Origin: Hymenobacter telluris
Lineage (GTDB): Bacteria; Bacteroidota; Bacteroidia; Cytophagales; Hymenobacteraceae
Assembly: GCF_017313265.1 (NCBI RefSeq)
Contig: NZ_JAFLQZ010000003.1
Span: 1 to 64,000 of the forward strand
Direction of reading: 5' to 3'
DNA length: 64,000 nucleotides
Shown here piece after piece: positions 50,683-58,825 of this stretch. Position 1 is the stretch's first letter; each line of letters opens with the position of its first letter. The notes below the pieces were generated by a model, which worked only from the letters and a program-made list of their open reading frames with translations, was not told the DNA's origin and searched no databases. The translations under genes were made by a program, and so were the position numbers.

Positions 50683-51322
50683 GGGGCAGGCGGGCAAGAA
50701 CAGCTTGAACAATATCGTGGGCCACAGCGGCTTTCAGCTTCACTTCAAAGATAATCATTTCGCCCTGCGCATCCAGGAGCGTTACTTTGTTGGTATCAAC
50801 CCGGAAGCCCGCCCCCGCGTCGCGCAAAGAATTGAGCACGACCAAGTTGAAATTTTTGCGGTGCAGCTTCTCGCGGGCGTTTTCTTCCTCGTTGTTGGTT
50901 TCCAACGCAAAACCTACCGAAAATTGTTCGGGCCGCTTATTTTTCCCGAGGGTGGCGGCAATGTCAACGTTCTTGACCAGTTCTAGCGTGAGCGTGTCGC
51001 CCTGCTTTTTGATCTTGTTTTCCGCTACGTGGGCTGGTTTGTAATCGGCTACGGCGGCGGCAAACACCCACACATCGGCAGCTGGGGCCACGGCAGCGGC
51101 GGCGGCATACATCTGGTCGGCGGTTTCCACGCGCTGGATTGCAATGCGCGAATTGGTTGGGTCGGGCAGGCTGGTGGGGCCGCTGACGAGCGTTACGTCG
51201 GCGCCGGTTAGCGCAAAGGCCTCAGCCAGCGCGTAGCCCATTTTGCCGGTGCTATGGTTGCCAATAAACCGTACCGGGTCAAGCGGTTCGTAGGTGGGGC
51301 CGGCCGTGACAAGAACGCGCAT
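50672..51322 (-). CDS. coaB: Phosphopantothenate-cysteine ligase, separate CoaB
   Basis: A 216-residue enzyme for coenzyme A synthesis that joins 4'-phosphopantothenate and cysteine. It starts MRVLVTAGPTYEPLDPVRFI and has IGNHSTGKMGYALAEAF, AAVADYKPAHVAENKIKK and VGFALETNNEEENAREK. These are the features of the CoaB half of the bifunctional CoaBC protein. In most Bacteroidota the two halves are one protein; here CoaC is a separate frame at 51453-52013 and an inverted repeat lies in the junction. The residues needed for ligase activity look intact. Confidence 0.93.
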   Translation of the reverse strand: MRVLVTAGPTYEPLDPVRFIGNHSTGKMGYALAEAFALTGADVTLVSGPTSLPDPTNSRIAIQRVETADQMYAAAAAVAPAADVWVFAAAVADYKPAHVAENKIKKQGDTLTLELVKNVDIAATLGKNKRPEQFSVGFALETNNEEENAREKLHRKNFNLVVLNSLRDAGAGFRVDTNKVTLLDAQGEMIIFEVKLKAAVAHDIVQAVLARLPREA

Positions 51323-51331
51323 GAAAGCAAG

Positions 51332-51474
51332 TAAGAATTAAAAATTATGAATTGCGGGCTGTTCTCTCCCGACGTTCAGAGTAATCATTCAGCGACTTCG
51401 CCTACAAAGCATTATGAGCTAAAACACATTGATAGCAGCCTATTCATAATTTTTAATTCATAATTCTTAATTCT
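51332..51474. repeat. 7-mer inverted repeat at the CoaC/CoaB junction
   Basis: The left arm reads AAGAATT, AAAAATT, ATGAATT (51333-51353), and the right arm, 51442-51474, reads ATTCATA, ATTTTTA, ATTCATA, ATTCTTA, ATTC. The arms are reverse complements over at least 21 bases with a loop of about 88. It lies exactly between the two halves of what is normally a single coaBC gene and supplies the last CoaC residues and stop codon. Confidence 0.85.
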
Positions 51475-52013
51475 CCCAACGCCGCTACTATCTCCTCGGG
51501 CTCCAGCATGCGCCCCGGCCCGGAAAGGCCACTGGCCAGCTCGCCGGCCGGCGACTCCAACACGGTGTTGCCATAAGAACGAAGGCGGACCAGGTTGGCG
51601 GTAGTAGCGGGGTGGGCGTACATATCCAGGTCCATGGCCGGGGCCAGCACCACGGGGCAACGGGCTGAGAGGTACACGGCATCCAGCAACGACTCGCAGA
51701 AGCCGTTGGCAAAGTGGGCCAGCGTATTGGCCGAGGCTGGAGCTACCAGCAGCACGTCGGCCCACAAACCCAGATGCACGTGGTTGTGCCATTCGCCGGC
51801 CTGCTCGTCCTTCAAAAACCCTTGCAGCACTGGCCGCTTAGACAGTGTGCCCAGCGTGAGCGGCGTAACAAAAGCAGCGCCCGAAGTGGTTAGAATAACC
51901 TGCACTTCGGCGCCGGCTTTCACCAGCAACCGTACCAGCGGCGCGGCTTTATAGGCGGCTATGCTCCCACACACGCCCAGTAGTACTTTACGGCCTTGTA
52001 GTGCTGAAGGCAT
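51453..52013 (-). CDS. coaC: Phosphopantothenoylcysteine decarboxylase, separate CoaC
   Basis: A 186-residue flavoprotein that decarboxylates phosphopantothenoylcysteine. The FMN-site start is LLGVCGSIAAYKAAPLVRLL. The catalytic His is in WHNHVHLGLWADVLLVAPASANT. ARCPVVLAPAMDLDMYAHPAT and GRMLEPEEIVAALGE follow. After ALGE the sequence LRIMN and the stop are encoded by the right arm of an inverted repeat. Its reading frame is not in phase with coaB (starts 691 bases apart), so a fused product cannot be made. Confidence 0.92.
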   Translation of the reverse strand: MPSALQGRKVLLGVCGSIAAYKAAPLVRLLVKAGAEVQVILTTSGAAFVTPLTLGTLSKRPVLQGFLKDEQAGEWHNHVHLGLWADVLLVAPASANTLAHFANGFCESLLDAVYLSARCPVVLAPAMDLDMYAHPATTANLVRLRSYGNTVLESPAGELASGLSGPGRMLEPEEIVAALGELRIMN

Positions 52014-52044
52014 TGCCCTGGTTTATAAATAGTAAACAAAAAGG

Positions 52045-52132
52045 CCGTCATGCTGAGCTTGCCGAAGCATCTCTACCGAACGTCCTGTACGAACAAAGCG
52101 GCAGAGATGCTTCGGCAAGCTCAGCATGACGG
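52045..52132. repeat. 34-bp inverted repeat, CGTCATGCTGAGC family
   Basis: Arms 52045-52078 and 52099-52132 pair with one mismatch over 34 bases (outer CCGTCATGCTGAGCTTGCCG, then AAGCATCTCTACCG), with a 20-base loop. Related to 33984-34080. The split copy at 10686/11354 has this version of the inner sequence (GCATCTCTACCG). Confidence 0.95.
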
Positions 52133-52155
52133 TCTTCACTTATGACTGATAGGTA

Positions 52156-52497
52156 CTACTCAGCTTTCGGAGCAGCAGGAGCTTCTTCTTCAGGTGTACG
52201 GTAGTACACTTTGCCTTCCAGGAACTCCTCAATGGCGAGGTTGGTGGGCTTGGGCAGCCGCTCGTAGTGCTTGCTGATTTCGATTTGCTCCCGGTTCTCA
52301 AACACCTCCTCCAGGTTGTCAACCGTGGTAGCAAACTCGGCCAGCTTGCCGTTCAGCTCCTCTTTCAGCTTGAGGGCCAGCTGGTTGGCGCGCTTCGAGA
52401 TGATGGCAATAGACTCATATACGTTACCCGTGTCGTTGGCAAGTTCCGACATGTTGCGGGTCACGATGGAAGCAGACAGGTTGCTGGGGGTTTTCAT
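52156..52497 (-). CDS. rpoZ: RNA polymerase omega subunit
   Basis: A 113-residue omega of the Bacteroidota type. MKTPSNLSASIVTRNMSELA begins it; NVYESIAIISKRANQLALKLKEEL contains the conserved core that clamps the beta' C-terminus. The ending VYYRTPEEEAPAAPKAE is normal. It lies between bamD and coaC with repeats on both sides. Confidence 0.93.
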   Translation of the reverse strand: MKTPSNLSASIVTRNMSELANDTGNVYESIAIISKRANQLALKLKEELNGKLAEFATTVDNLEEVFENREQIEISKHYERLPKPTNLAIEEFLEGKVYYRTPEEEAPAAPKAE

Positions 52498-52501
52498 GAT
52501 G

Positions 52502-52600
52502 TGAATGGTTAAATTGTTGAATTGCTTAATTGTTGGTTGTTCTGAATGGCTGTTTAATAAAGTCAGCTATTTAACAATCAAACAATTCAGCCATTGAAAA
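52502..52600. repeat. Inverted repeat with 8-mer arms
   Basis: The left arm from 52506 has an 8-base period: GGTTAAAT, TGTTGAAT, TGCTTAAT, TGTTGGTT. The right arm (52568-52600) reads TTTAACAAT, CAAACAAT, TCAGCCAT. The two pair imperfectly (ATGGYTRAATTGTT). It fills the gap from the rpoZ start to the bamD stop codon. Confidence 0.65.
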
Positions 52601-53425
52601 TTAATTTGCAGCCGCGTCCTTGGGTTTGAGCTTGGCTATCTGCGCTGTGGCGTCGGTGTACATCCGCTCGGCGTCTTTCAGGTTGCGGCTCTGCGGGAAG
52701 GTATCCACAAAATGCTGATAGAACGCCACGACATCCAAATACCGCTCGCGCTGCTTTTCTTCCACACTTTCGCGGGCGAGGTCGTACTGCGCACTCACTT
52801 TCAGGTACTCGGCTTCTTCGTTGAACGCGGAAGCGGGAAACTGCTGCTGAAACGTGGTAAGGGCCACCACCGCCGACTGATAATAACGCAAGCTGTAGTA
52901 GAGCTTGGCGCCTTGGTAGGCCTTGTTCTCCAGTTTCTTTTGCAACTCCTGCGACATGCCCTCAGCCTCGGGCCGGAACTTGCTTTCGGGGTAGCGGTTC
53001 AGGAATTCCTGAATGGTTTCCAGCGCCGAATACGTGTTGGTTTGGTCTAGCTCGTACTCCGGCGAATCGCGGAACAGCGACTTGGCTTGCAGAAACGAAG
53101 CTTCTTCGGTGTACGCCGAGTTCGGGTAAGTATCGGCGAAGGATTTGAAATAGTAAGCACTCAGCGTATAGTTGCGCTGGCGGAAGTTGGTGTTGGCGAA
53201 GTAGAACTGCGCTTTTTCCGCTTCCGGGCGACCTTTGAGCAGGGGCACCAAATCTTCGAGGAGGGTACCCGCTTTAAAGAAGTCGCCTTTATCGTAGTAC
53301 TTGATGGCAGCTTCGTACTTCTTGTTCACGTCGCCGCTCTTCAGCAGCTTTTGGTAGCCGGTGCAGGAGCCGAAAAGCAACGCACTAAGCAGAAGAACAA
53401 AAAGGGTTGGGCGAAATGATTGCAT
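52601..53425 (-). CDS. bamD: Outer-membrane assembly lipoprotein BamD
   Basis: A 274-residue lipoprotein of the BAM machine. MQSFRPTLFVLLLSALLFGS ends in the lipobox FGSC. Five TPR-like repeats follow, e.g. KKYEAAIKYYDKGDFFKAG, FRQRNYTLSAYYFKSFADTYPN and ETIQEFLNRYPESKF. The ATG at 53425 lies eight bases after a consensus -7 box. Confidence 0.92.
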   Translation of the reverse strand: MQSFRPTLFVLLLSALLFGSCTGYQKLLKSGDVNKKYEAAIKYYDKGDFFKAGTLLEDLVPLLKGRPEAEKAQFYFANTNFRQRNYTLSAYYFKSFADTYPNSAYTEEASFLQAKSLFRDSPEYELDQTNTYSALETIQEFLNRYPESKFRPEAEGMSQELQKKLENKAYQGAKLYYSLRYYQSAVVALTTFQQQFPASAFNEEAEYLKVSAQYDLARESVEEKQRERYLDVVAFYQHFVDTFPQSRNLKDAERMYTDATAQIAKLKPKDAAAN

Positions 53426-53433
53426 AAGGGGCG

Positions 53434-53441
53434 CAAAGGTA
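53434..53441 (-). promoter_or_regulatory. -7 promoter box TACCTTTG before bamD
   Basis: Read leftward, TACCTTTG ends eight bases before the bamD ATG. It matches TAnnTTTG exactly. No clear -33 box is seen. Confidence 0.5.
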
Positions 53442-53515
53442 ACGGATTCTGCCCGAATCACTGGTTGATTGATGATTGGCAATTGTAGCTTACTGGCCGC
53501 AGCCCCAGCAAACCG

Positions 53516-55228
53516 CTATTTTTTCACTGGAGGCTTCGGCGCGGCAGTCTTCGGAGTTTGGGTGCCGGTGGCTGGCTTGACACTGGACTTGGCTTTTGCC
53601 TTCGAACTGGTTTTAGGGGCGGCCTTGGTTTTCGTTTTCGATTTCGGCCGGGCTTTCGGCTTGGCCTTCACGGGTAAGGCAAAGTGCCTGCCTAACACCG
53701 CCCGGCGGGTGGGACGTTCCGTGGGCCGCCAGCTGAAATCTTTTAGCTTCTCGTCTTCAGGTTTCAGCTCATGCGGCGGGATAAAACTGGCGTCGGGGTT
53801 GGTCAGGAAGCTGATGGTTTGCAGCTTGCTTTCGGCAAAGCGCAGCACCATCGTGGCCGATAGGGCTTTGTTCATGCCGCTCACCGCCGTATCACCTTCA
53901 AGAGCATAGTAGAGGCTCTCGGCGTTGCCAAGCACGTCAACTTTTTTTATCGAGTTGTTTTGGAAGTAGGCAATCATGCGGCGGCCCTTCACCTGGTTGA
54001 AGTTCAGCAGCGTGTCTTGCCCGATGATAAACGAGTTGGCGTACAGGCGCATCTGGTCCACTTTGCCCTTGCGCTGCCGGATTTCCATGCTGTCGGCGGT
54101 GAGCTGGTTTTTGTTGTTCCAAAGGATGGGCCGCTTGTTGAGGTAAATGATGGAATCCAACCGGTTGTAGGTGAGCGAGTCGCAACGGCCCTGCAAATCG
54201 GTGCGGAAAATCTTGGTTTTCGGGAAGGCGTAGATGACGCCGGCGTTGTTGAGCGGCGCCTTGCCTTCCTGGCTGATGAGCGTGTCGGCGGCCAGATACA
54301 GCGTGTCTTTGCCGGAGATGTTGCGCATCACCGGCGCCCCGTACACCTTCACCCGCCCCAGCAGCCGCCAATACCGCCCCACGTCCCCCCTGATTACTAC
54401 GTTGTCTTTCTTCGAGGTCATGGAGACGTGGCCGGTGGCTACGCCGTATTTCGTTATTTGGTCGTAGATCAGCTTGTCACCGGTGAGCAGGTAATTGGGC
54501 GTTTCCACCTTGGCGTTCTTCTGGAATACTGACTTGCCGGTGATGGTGTTGTGCACCCCGTTTTCGGCGTACAGCGTCTGGTTCTGCTTGTCGGTGAGGT
54601 GCGTTGGGCCGAAGAAATACGCCACCTTCGATATGGTATTGTATTGCAGCGTGTCGGTGTCGATGGTGTTGTCTTTGGTGAGCACCTTCACGTTGCGCTT
54701 GAAGCTGAAGATTTTGCTGGTGGTATTATAGTAGCCATACTGGCTATCCAGCGTATTCTCGGGGTCCACGATATGGCCGCCGGTGCTGTAGTAGGCCAGG
54801 TTGTTGTTGAGGTCGTAATCAAGCAGCTTGGTGGTGAGCGTCATGCGCGGGTCGCGCATGGTCACGTTGCCAATCATGCGGGCCTTGCGGGTGTCGCCGT
54901 CGTAGGTGGCCCGGTCGCCGGTAATCGTGATGGTGTCGTTCTGGATGATGCGCACGTTGCTGAAAGCTTCCAGCGCATTTTTGTCGGTGTACTGATAGGC
55001 CGAGTCGCAGTAAAGCAAGGTAGTACCCTGCCGGAAGCTCACGTTGCCAATCAGCTTACGAATCTCAACACCGTTGAACGTGCCCCCAATCAGTTCGTTG
55101 GTACCCGGCAGCAGCTCAATGCGCTGGCCTTTGGCGGGCGTGGGCTGGGTGGCAGGTTTGCGCTGGGCCGTGGCAAACAGCGGCAACCAAGCCAATACTA
55201 TAAGAGAGAGAAATCGAAGGAAAGGCAT
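53516..55228 (-). CDS. OstA/LptA-like protein with a long lysine-rich tail
   Basis: A 570-residue exported protein (MPFLRFLSLIVLAWLPLFATA). Repeated OstA-type strands dominate: GTTLLYCDSAYQYTDKNALE, KLLDYDLNNNLAYYSTGGHI, DTDTLQYNTISKVAYFFGP and TADSMEIRQRKGKVDQMRLY. These form the periplasmic beta-taco that carries lipopolysaccharide in LptA/LptD. From about residue 510 a highly basic Lys/Ala/Pro/Thr tail follows (KPKARPKSKTKTKAAPKTSS), which is unusual and may bind anionic surfaces. The ATG is seven bases after a consensus -7 box. It is upstream of bamD. Confidence 0.85.
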   Translation of the reverse strand: MPFLRFLSLIVLAWLPLFATAQRKPATQPTPAKGQRIELLPGTNELIGGTFNGVEIRKLIGNVSFRQGTTLLYCDSAYQYTDKNALEAFSNVRIIQNDTITITGDRATYDGDTRKARMIGNVTMRDPRMTLTTKLLDYDLNNNLAYYSTGGHIVDPENTLDSQYGYYNTTSKIFSFKRNVKVLTKDNTIDTDTLQYNTISKVAYFFGPTHLTDKQNQTLYAENGVHNTITGKSVFQKNAKVETPNYLLTGDKLIYDQITKYGVATGHVSMTSKKDNVVIRGDVGRYWRLLGRVKVYGAPVMRNISGKDTLYLAADTLISQEGKAPLNNAGVIYAFPKTKIFRTDLQGRCDSLTYNRLDSIIYLNKRPILWNNKNQLTADSMEIRQRKGKVDQMRLYANSFIIGQDTLLNFNQVKGRRMIAYFQNNSIKKVDVLGNAESLYYALEGDTAVSGMNKALSATMVLRFAESKLQTISFLTNPDASFIPPHELKPEDEKLKDFSWRPTERPTRRAVLGRHFALPVKAKPKARPKSKTKTKAAPKTSSKAKAKSSVKPATGTQTPKTAAPKPPVKK

Positions 55229-55235
55229 TTAAGAG

Positions 55236-55243
55236 CAAAGGTA
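55236..55243 (-). promoter_or_regulatory. -7 promoter box TACCTTTG before the OstA-like gene
   Basis: Read leftward, TACCTTTG ends seven bases before the ATG at 55228, the same arrangement as for bamD and the EamA gene. Confidence 0.5.
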
Positions 55244-55278
55244 GGAAATCTGGGTGCGCACCGCACGACAGGTTACGC

Positions 55279-55371
55279 GGTAGCGCGAAGCCTTTGCTTC
55301 GCGTATCGTTGCACGAATTGCACGTGCGCGGTTGTCAGCAACGATACGCGAAGCAAAGGCTTCGCGCTACC
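55279..55371. repeat. Perfect 34-bp inverted repeat, GTAGCGCGAAG family
   Basis: Arms 55279-55312 and 55338-55371 are exact reverse complements over 34 bases; the central 32 are identical to the arms at 2133-2224. The 25-base loop (with CACGTG) is unrelated to that of the other copy. The right arm contains the stop codon of the GDPD gene (55367-55369). Confidence 0.96.
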
Positions 55372-56254
55372 GCCCTAGCAACGACAACATGGTCGGAACA
55401 TTGTCAACCTCAATGGCATCGGGCCGGCAGTCAATCAGGCGCTGCACGGTGCCGGAGGCGCGGCCCCCGAACGTCACCACCTGCAAGCCGGCCGCGTGGG
55501 CCTGCGCAGTACGCTCGGGCGTTATCAAGTCTTTCCGAACGATGATGGCCTGTACCTTTTCCGCTTTGGCTGCTTGCAGCTGGTTGTCGAAATCGTCGGT
55601 GATTTCCAGGCCCAGCGGTATGCCCGGCAGCGCCTGCCGCAGCGCCGTCAACGACGACTGGTTGATGGTGAGCACCAGCAGGCGGTCTGGCGGCCAGTTG
55701 TATTGCTTCAGCAACCGGCCCAGTGCCCGCGCCAACGCCGGCGCTTTGGCTAGTGGCTGCTCTGCATTGCAAACGTTGGTTTCGTGCAGGTCGAAGTGCA
55801 GGTAGGGCAACGTGGGGCGTTTGCTGAGCGTGTCGAGCAGGTGTTGCAGCGTGATTGGGCGCTCCTCGTGCCACAAGTCATAGAACCAGCCGCCGCGGTA
55901 CTCCAGCTTTTGGATTTCCGCCGACGGTAGCTCGTACACGCAGCCTTTGCCGTTGGTCATCGATTCCAGCGTTTGGTCGTGGTAGAGCATCAGCACGCTA
56001 TCCTGGCTGAGCTGCACGTCCACTTCCACCCCATCGGCCCCGCGGGCCAGTGCCTTTTTGAGGCTGGCAAAACTGCTCGGGGGCAGCGGATTGAACGGGT
56101 TGATGGGCGCAAAAAAGCCTGAGCCAGCGTGCCCGATTACCAACGGCTGCTGGTCGCGCGGGAGCGGCTTGCTGGCCGGTCCGCAACTGGCTAGCAGCAG
56201 CGGCGCTATCAACAGAACGAAGCTGTGCCGCAACCAGCGGGCGGAGAAGTGCAT
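55367..56254 (-). CDS. Glycerophosphodiester phosphodiesterase lipoprotein
   Basis: A 295-residue lipoprotein that hydrolyses glycerophosphodiesters to glycerol 3-phosphate and an alcohol. The signal and lipobox are MHFSARWLRHSFVLLIAPLL and ASCG. The GDPD fold has VIGHAGSGFFAPINP in place of the usual GHRG motif: His is kept and Arg is replaced. GADGVEVDVQLSQDSVLMLYHD has the metal Glu/Asp and His. The Arg substitution might affect activity. The stop codon lies inside the adjoining palindrome. Confidence 0.85.
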   Translation of the reverse strand: MHFSARWLRHSFVLLIAPLLLASCGPASKPLPRDQQPLVIGHAGSGFFAPINPFNPLPPSSFASLKKALARGADGVEVDVQLSQDSVLMLYHDQTLESMTNGKGCVYELPSAEIQKLEYRGGWFYDLWHEERPITLQHLLDTLSKRPTLPYLHFDLHETNVCNAEQPLAKAPALARALGRLLKQYNWPPDRLLVLTINQSSLTALRQALPGIPLGLEITDDFDNQLQAAKAEKVQAIIVRKDLITPERTAQAHAAGLQVVTFGGRASGTVQRLIDCRPDAIEVDNVPTMLSLLGR

Positions 56255-56371
56255 AGTCGCAGGCAACATTTCCAGTGAGTCAATCATTGCTATTCTATTT
56301 GCTTTCACTTCGCAGGCGTAACGCCCAATGAGGCGGCATCTGTATTTTTGCCACTCGTATTCCCAATTCGT

Positions 56372-57700
56372 ATGCTCGACCAGGTCCGCCAGTACATAGA
56401 ACAACATCAGCTTTTTTCACTCACCGATGACCCGCTGCTGGTAGCCGTGAGCGGCGGCCAGGACTCGGTGGTGCTGGCCGATGTGCTGCACCGGTTAGGC
56501 GTGCCGTTTGCCGTGGCCCACTGCCATTTCGGGCTGCGCGGCGAAGAAGCAGATGCCGACGAGCAGTTTGTGCGCAAGCTGGCTAAGAAATACGAAGTTC
56601 CCTACTTCGCGGAGTTCTTCCAGACCAAAGCCTTTGCCGAGCAGGAAGGCATTTCCACCCAGATGGCCGCCCGGGCGCTGCGCTACGAGTGGTTTGAGCG
56701 GCTGCGCCAGACCCAAAACCTGGCCTACATTGCCACCGCCCACCACCAGCGCGACGCCGCCGAAACCATGCTGCTCAACCTCACCCACGGCACCGGCCTG
56801 GCGGGCTTGCACGGCATTCCGCCCAAAAACGGCTACCTGGTGCGCCCCTTGCTGGGAATCGGCAAGCCGGAGCTATTCGAGTACCTGGTGGAAAACCACC
56901 TGATCTGGCGCGAAGATGCCTCCAACGACAGCCCGGTGTACCAGCGCAACCGCCTGCGCCAGGAGGTGCTGCCGGTGCTGCGCGACATCAACCCCAACCT
57001 TGACCAGACCTTACAGTTCACGGCCGAGCGGGTGGGTGGCGCCGAGGAAATTGTGCGGCGCTACGTGGCTGATACCGCCGCCGAAGCCCAGCGTACCGAG
57101 GCCGACGCAACGTACCTGAACATTGCCACGCTGCAACGCACAGCCGCTACTACGCTGGTGCTGCACGAGTTACTGCGGCCGTTTGGGTTCAGCTTTCCGG
57201 TGGTAAAGGACATTGTAGCGGCCTTCCTTGCCGAGCCGGGCCGCCGCTTCGAGTCGCCGACGCACCGGCTGGTAAAAGACCGGGAGCAACTGGTTATCAC
57301 TCGGAAAATTGTCACCAAGTTCGGCACCCACCAGATTCAGGCCGGCCAAGAGGTGCTGAAAATTGACGGTTTGCACCTGCGCCTGGAACTAGCTGAAGCC
57401 GCTGGCCTCGATATTCCGCGTGGTAAAGCAGTGGCTGCGCTGGATGCTGACCTGCTGAAGTTTCCGCTCATTGTGCGTCCTTGGCAGGAAGGCGACTGGT
57501 TTATGCCCATTGGCATGAAAGGCAAGAAAAAGCTGTCCGACTTCCTGATTGACCAGAAGGTGCCGCTCAATCTGAAAGACAACGTGTTTGTGCTGGTTTC
57601 TGCCGACGGCAAAATTGCTTGGGTTATCGGCTTCCGGCCCGACGAGCGGTTTAAAGTGACGGACGCAACCGAGCGGGTACTGACGGTGAAGCGGATGTAG
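56372..57700 (+). CDS. tilS: tRNA(Ile)-lysidine synthase
   Basis: A 442-residue enzyme that modifies C34 of tRNA-Ile(CAU). The PP-loop SGGQDS is at residues 27-32. AHCHFGLRGEEADADEQFV and IATAHHQRDAAETMLLNL give the N-terminal domain. NRLRQEVLPVLRDINPNL and the C-terminal domain (WQEGDWFMPIGMKGKKKLSDFL) are present. The ATG at 56372 follows the TATTTTTG box at 56343-56350 by 21 bases. It is divergent from the GDPD gene. Confidence 0.95.
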   Translation: MLDQVRQYIEQHQLFSLTDDPLLVAVSGGQDSVVLADVLHRLGVPFAVAHCHFGLRGEEADADEQFVRKLAKKYEVPYFAEFFQTKAFAEQEGISTQMAARALRYEWFERLRQTQNLAYIATAHHQRDAAETMLLNLTHGTGLAGLHGIPPKNGYLVRPLLGIGKPELFEYLVENHLIWREDASNDSPVYQRNRLRQEVLPVLRDINPNLDQTLQFTAERVGGAEEIVRRYVADTAAEAQRTEADATYLNIATLQRTAATTLVLHELLRPFGFSFPVVKDIVAAFLAEPGRRFESPTHRLVKDREQLVITRKIVTKFGTHQIQAGQEVLKIDGLHLRLELAEAAGLDIPRGKAVAALDADLLKFPLIVRPWQEGDWFMPIGMKGKKKLSDFLIDQKVPLNLKDNVFVLVSADGKIAWVIGFRPDERFKVTDATERVLTVKRM

Positions 57701-57706
57701 CTTTTT

Positions 57707-57830
57707 GGTGCTTAGTGCTTGGTGCTTAGTGCTTAGGTTGTTCTGCACATGCTAGCAGTGGTTACTCTAAACAACCCAAGTCATTATTTAAAGACCAAAC
57801 TATGCATGAAGCACTAGGCACTAGGCACTA
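57707..57830. repeat. Inverted repeat with clear 7-mer arms (GTGCTTA)
   Basis: The left arm (57707-57737) is GTGCTTA, GTGCTTG, GTGCTTA, GTGCTTA. The right arm (57804-57830), read on the other strand, is TAGTGCC, TAGTGCC, TAGTGCT, TC. The arms pair over about 25 bases with a loop of about 66. It fills the gap between tilS and mdh. Confidence 0.85.
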
Positions 57831-57873
57831 TATTTACCCCTGAACCCAATCCGTAAACCCAACCCATCACCCG

Positions 57874-58815
57874 ATGAAAGTTACCGTAGTTGGGGCTGGC
57901 AACGTGGGCGCAACCTGCGCCGATGTATTAGCCACCCGCGAAATCGCCAATGAAATTGTTCTGGTTGACATCAAAGAAGGTTTCGCCGAAGGCAAATCTC
58001 TGGATATCTGGCAGAAGTCACCCATCATTGGCTACGACTCCCGCACCGTAGGCGTTACCGGCGACTACAGCCGCACCGCAGATTCGGAAGTGGTGGTAAT
58101 TACGTCGGGCCTGCCCCGCAAGCCCGGCATGAGCCGCGACGACCTGATTTCAACTAACGCGGGCATCGTGAAAACGGTAACCGAGCAAGTGGTAAAACAC
58201 TCGCCCAACGCCATCATCATCGTAGTGAGCAACCCGCTCGACGTAATGACTTACCAGGCGCACCTCACTTCGGGCCTGCCCCGCGAGAAGGTATTTGGCA
58301 TGGCCGGCATCCTCGACACCGCCCGTTACCGCGCGTTCCTGGCTGAAGCCCTGAACGTGAGCCCCAAAGACATTCAGGCCGTACTCATGGGTGGCCACGG
58401 CGACACCATGGTACCCCTCCCCCGCTACACCACCGTGGGCGGTATCCCGGTAACCGAGCTGATTGGCAAAGCTGAGCTGGACGCCATTGTGCAGCGCACG
58501 GCCGTTGGTGGCGGTGAGCTGGTGAAATTGATGGGCACTTCGGCTTGGTATGCACCAGGCGCCGCCGCCGCGCAAATGGTAGAAGCCATTGTGCGCGACC
58601 AGCGCCGCGTATTCCCCGTGTGCCTAGAGCTGCAAGGCGAATACGGCATCAACGGCGTGTATTTGGGCGCTCCGGTTATTCTCGGCAAAAACGGCATTGA
58701 GAAGGTAATCGAGTTGCAACTCAACGACGAGGAAAAAGCCCTGCTGGAAACCTCGCGCGGCCACGTGAAAGAAGTGATGGACGCCCTGGACACCATGAGC
58801 AAAGCCTCAGCTTAG
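57874..58815 (+). CDS. mdh: Malate dehydrogenase
   Basis: A 313-residue LDH/MDH-superfamily enzyme of the citric acid cycle. The NAD motif VVGAGNVGATCADVL is at residues 4-18, and the substrate Arg is in SGLPRKPGMSRDD, in keeping with malate rather than lactate. MAGILDTARYRAFLAE and LMGGHGDTMVPL hold the Asp/His pair. The length is typical of the LDH-like MDH. A long palindromic terminator follows. Confidence 0.95.
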   Translation: MKVTVVGAGNVGATCADVLATREIANEIVLVDIKEGFAEGKSLDIWQKSPIIGYDSRTVGVTGDYSRTADSEVVVITSGLPRKPGMSRDDLISTNAGIVKTVTEQVVKHSPNAIIIVVSNPLDVMTYQAHLTSGLPREKVFGMAGILDTARYRAFLAEALNVSPKDIQAVLMGGHGDTMVPLPRYTTVGGIPVTELIGKAELDAIVQRTAVGGGELVKLMGTSAWYAPGAAAAQMVEAIVRDQRRVFPVCLELQGEYGINGVYLGAPVILGKNGIEKVIELQLNDEEKALLETSRGHVKEVMDALDTMSKASA

Positions 58816-58825
58816 TTCCGGATTT

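Noticed and set aside
17197..57830. Tandem 7-mer repeats considered as CRISPR repeats
   Set aside because: The units are adjacent without spacers and arranged as inverted arms, and no cas gene is present.
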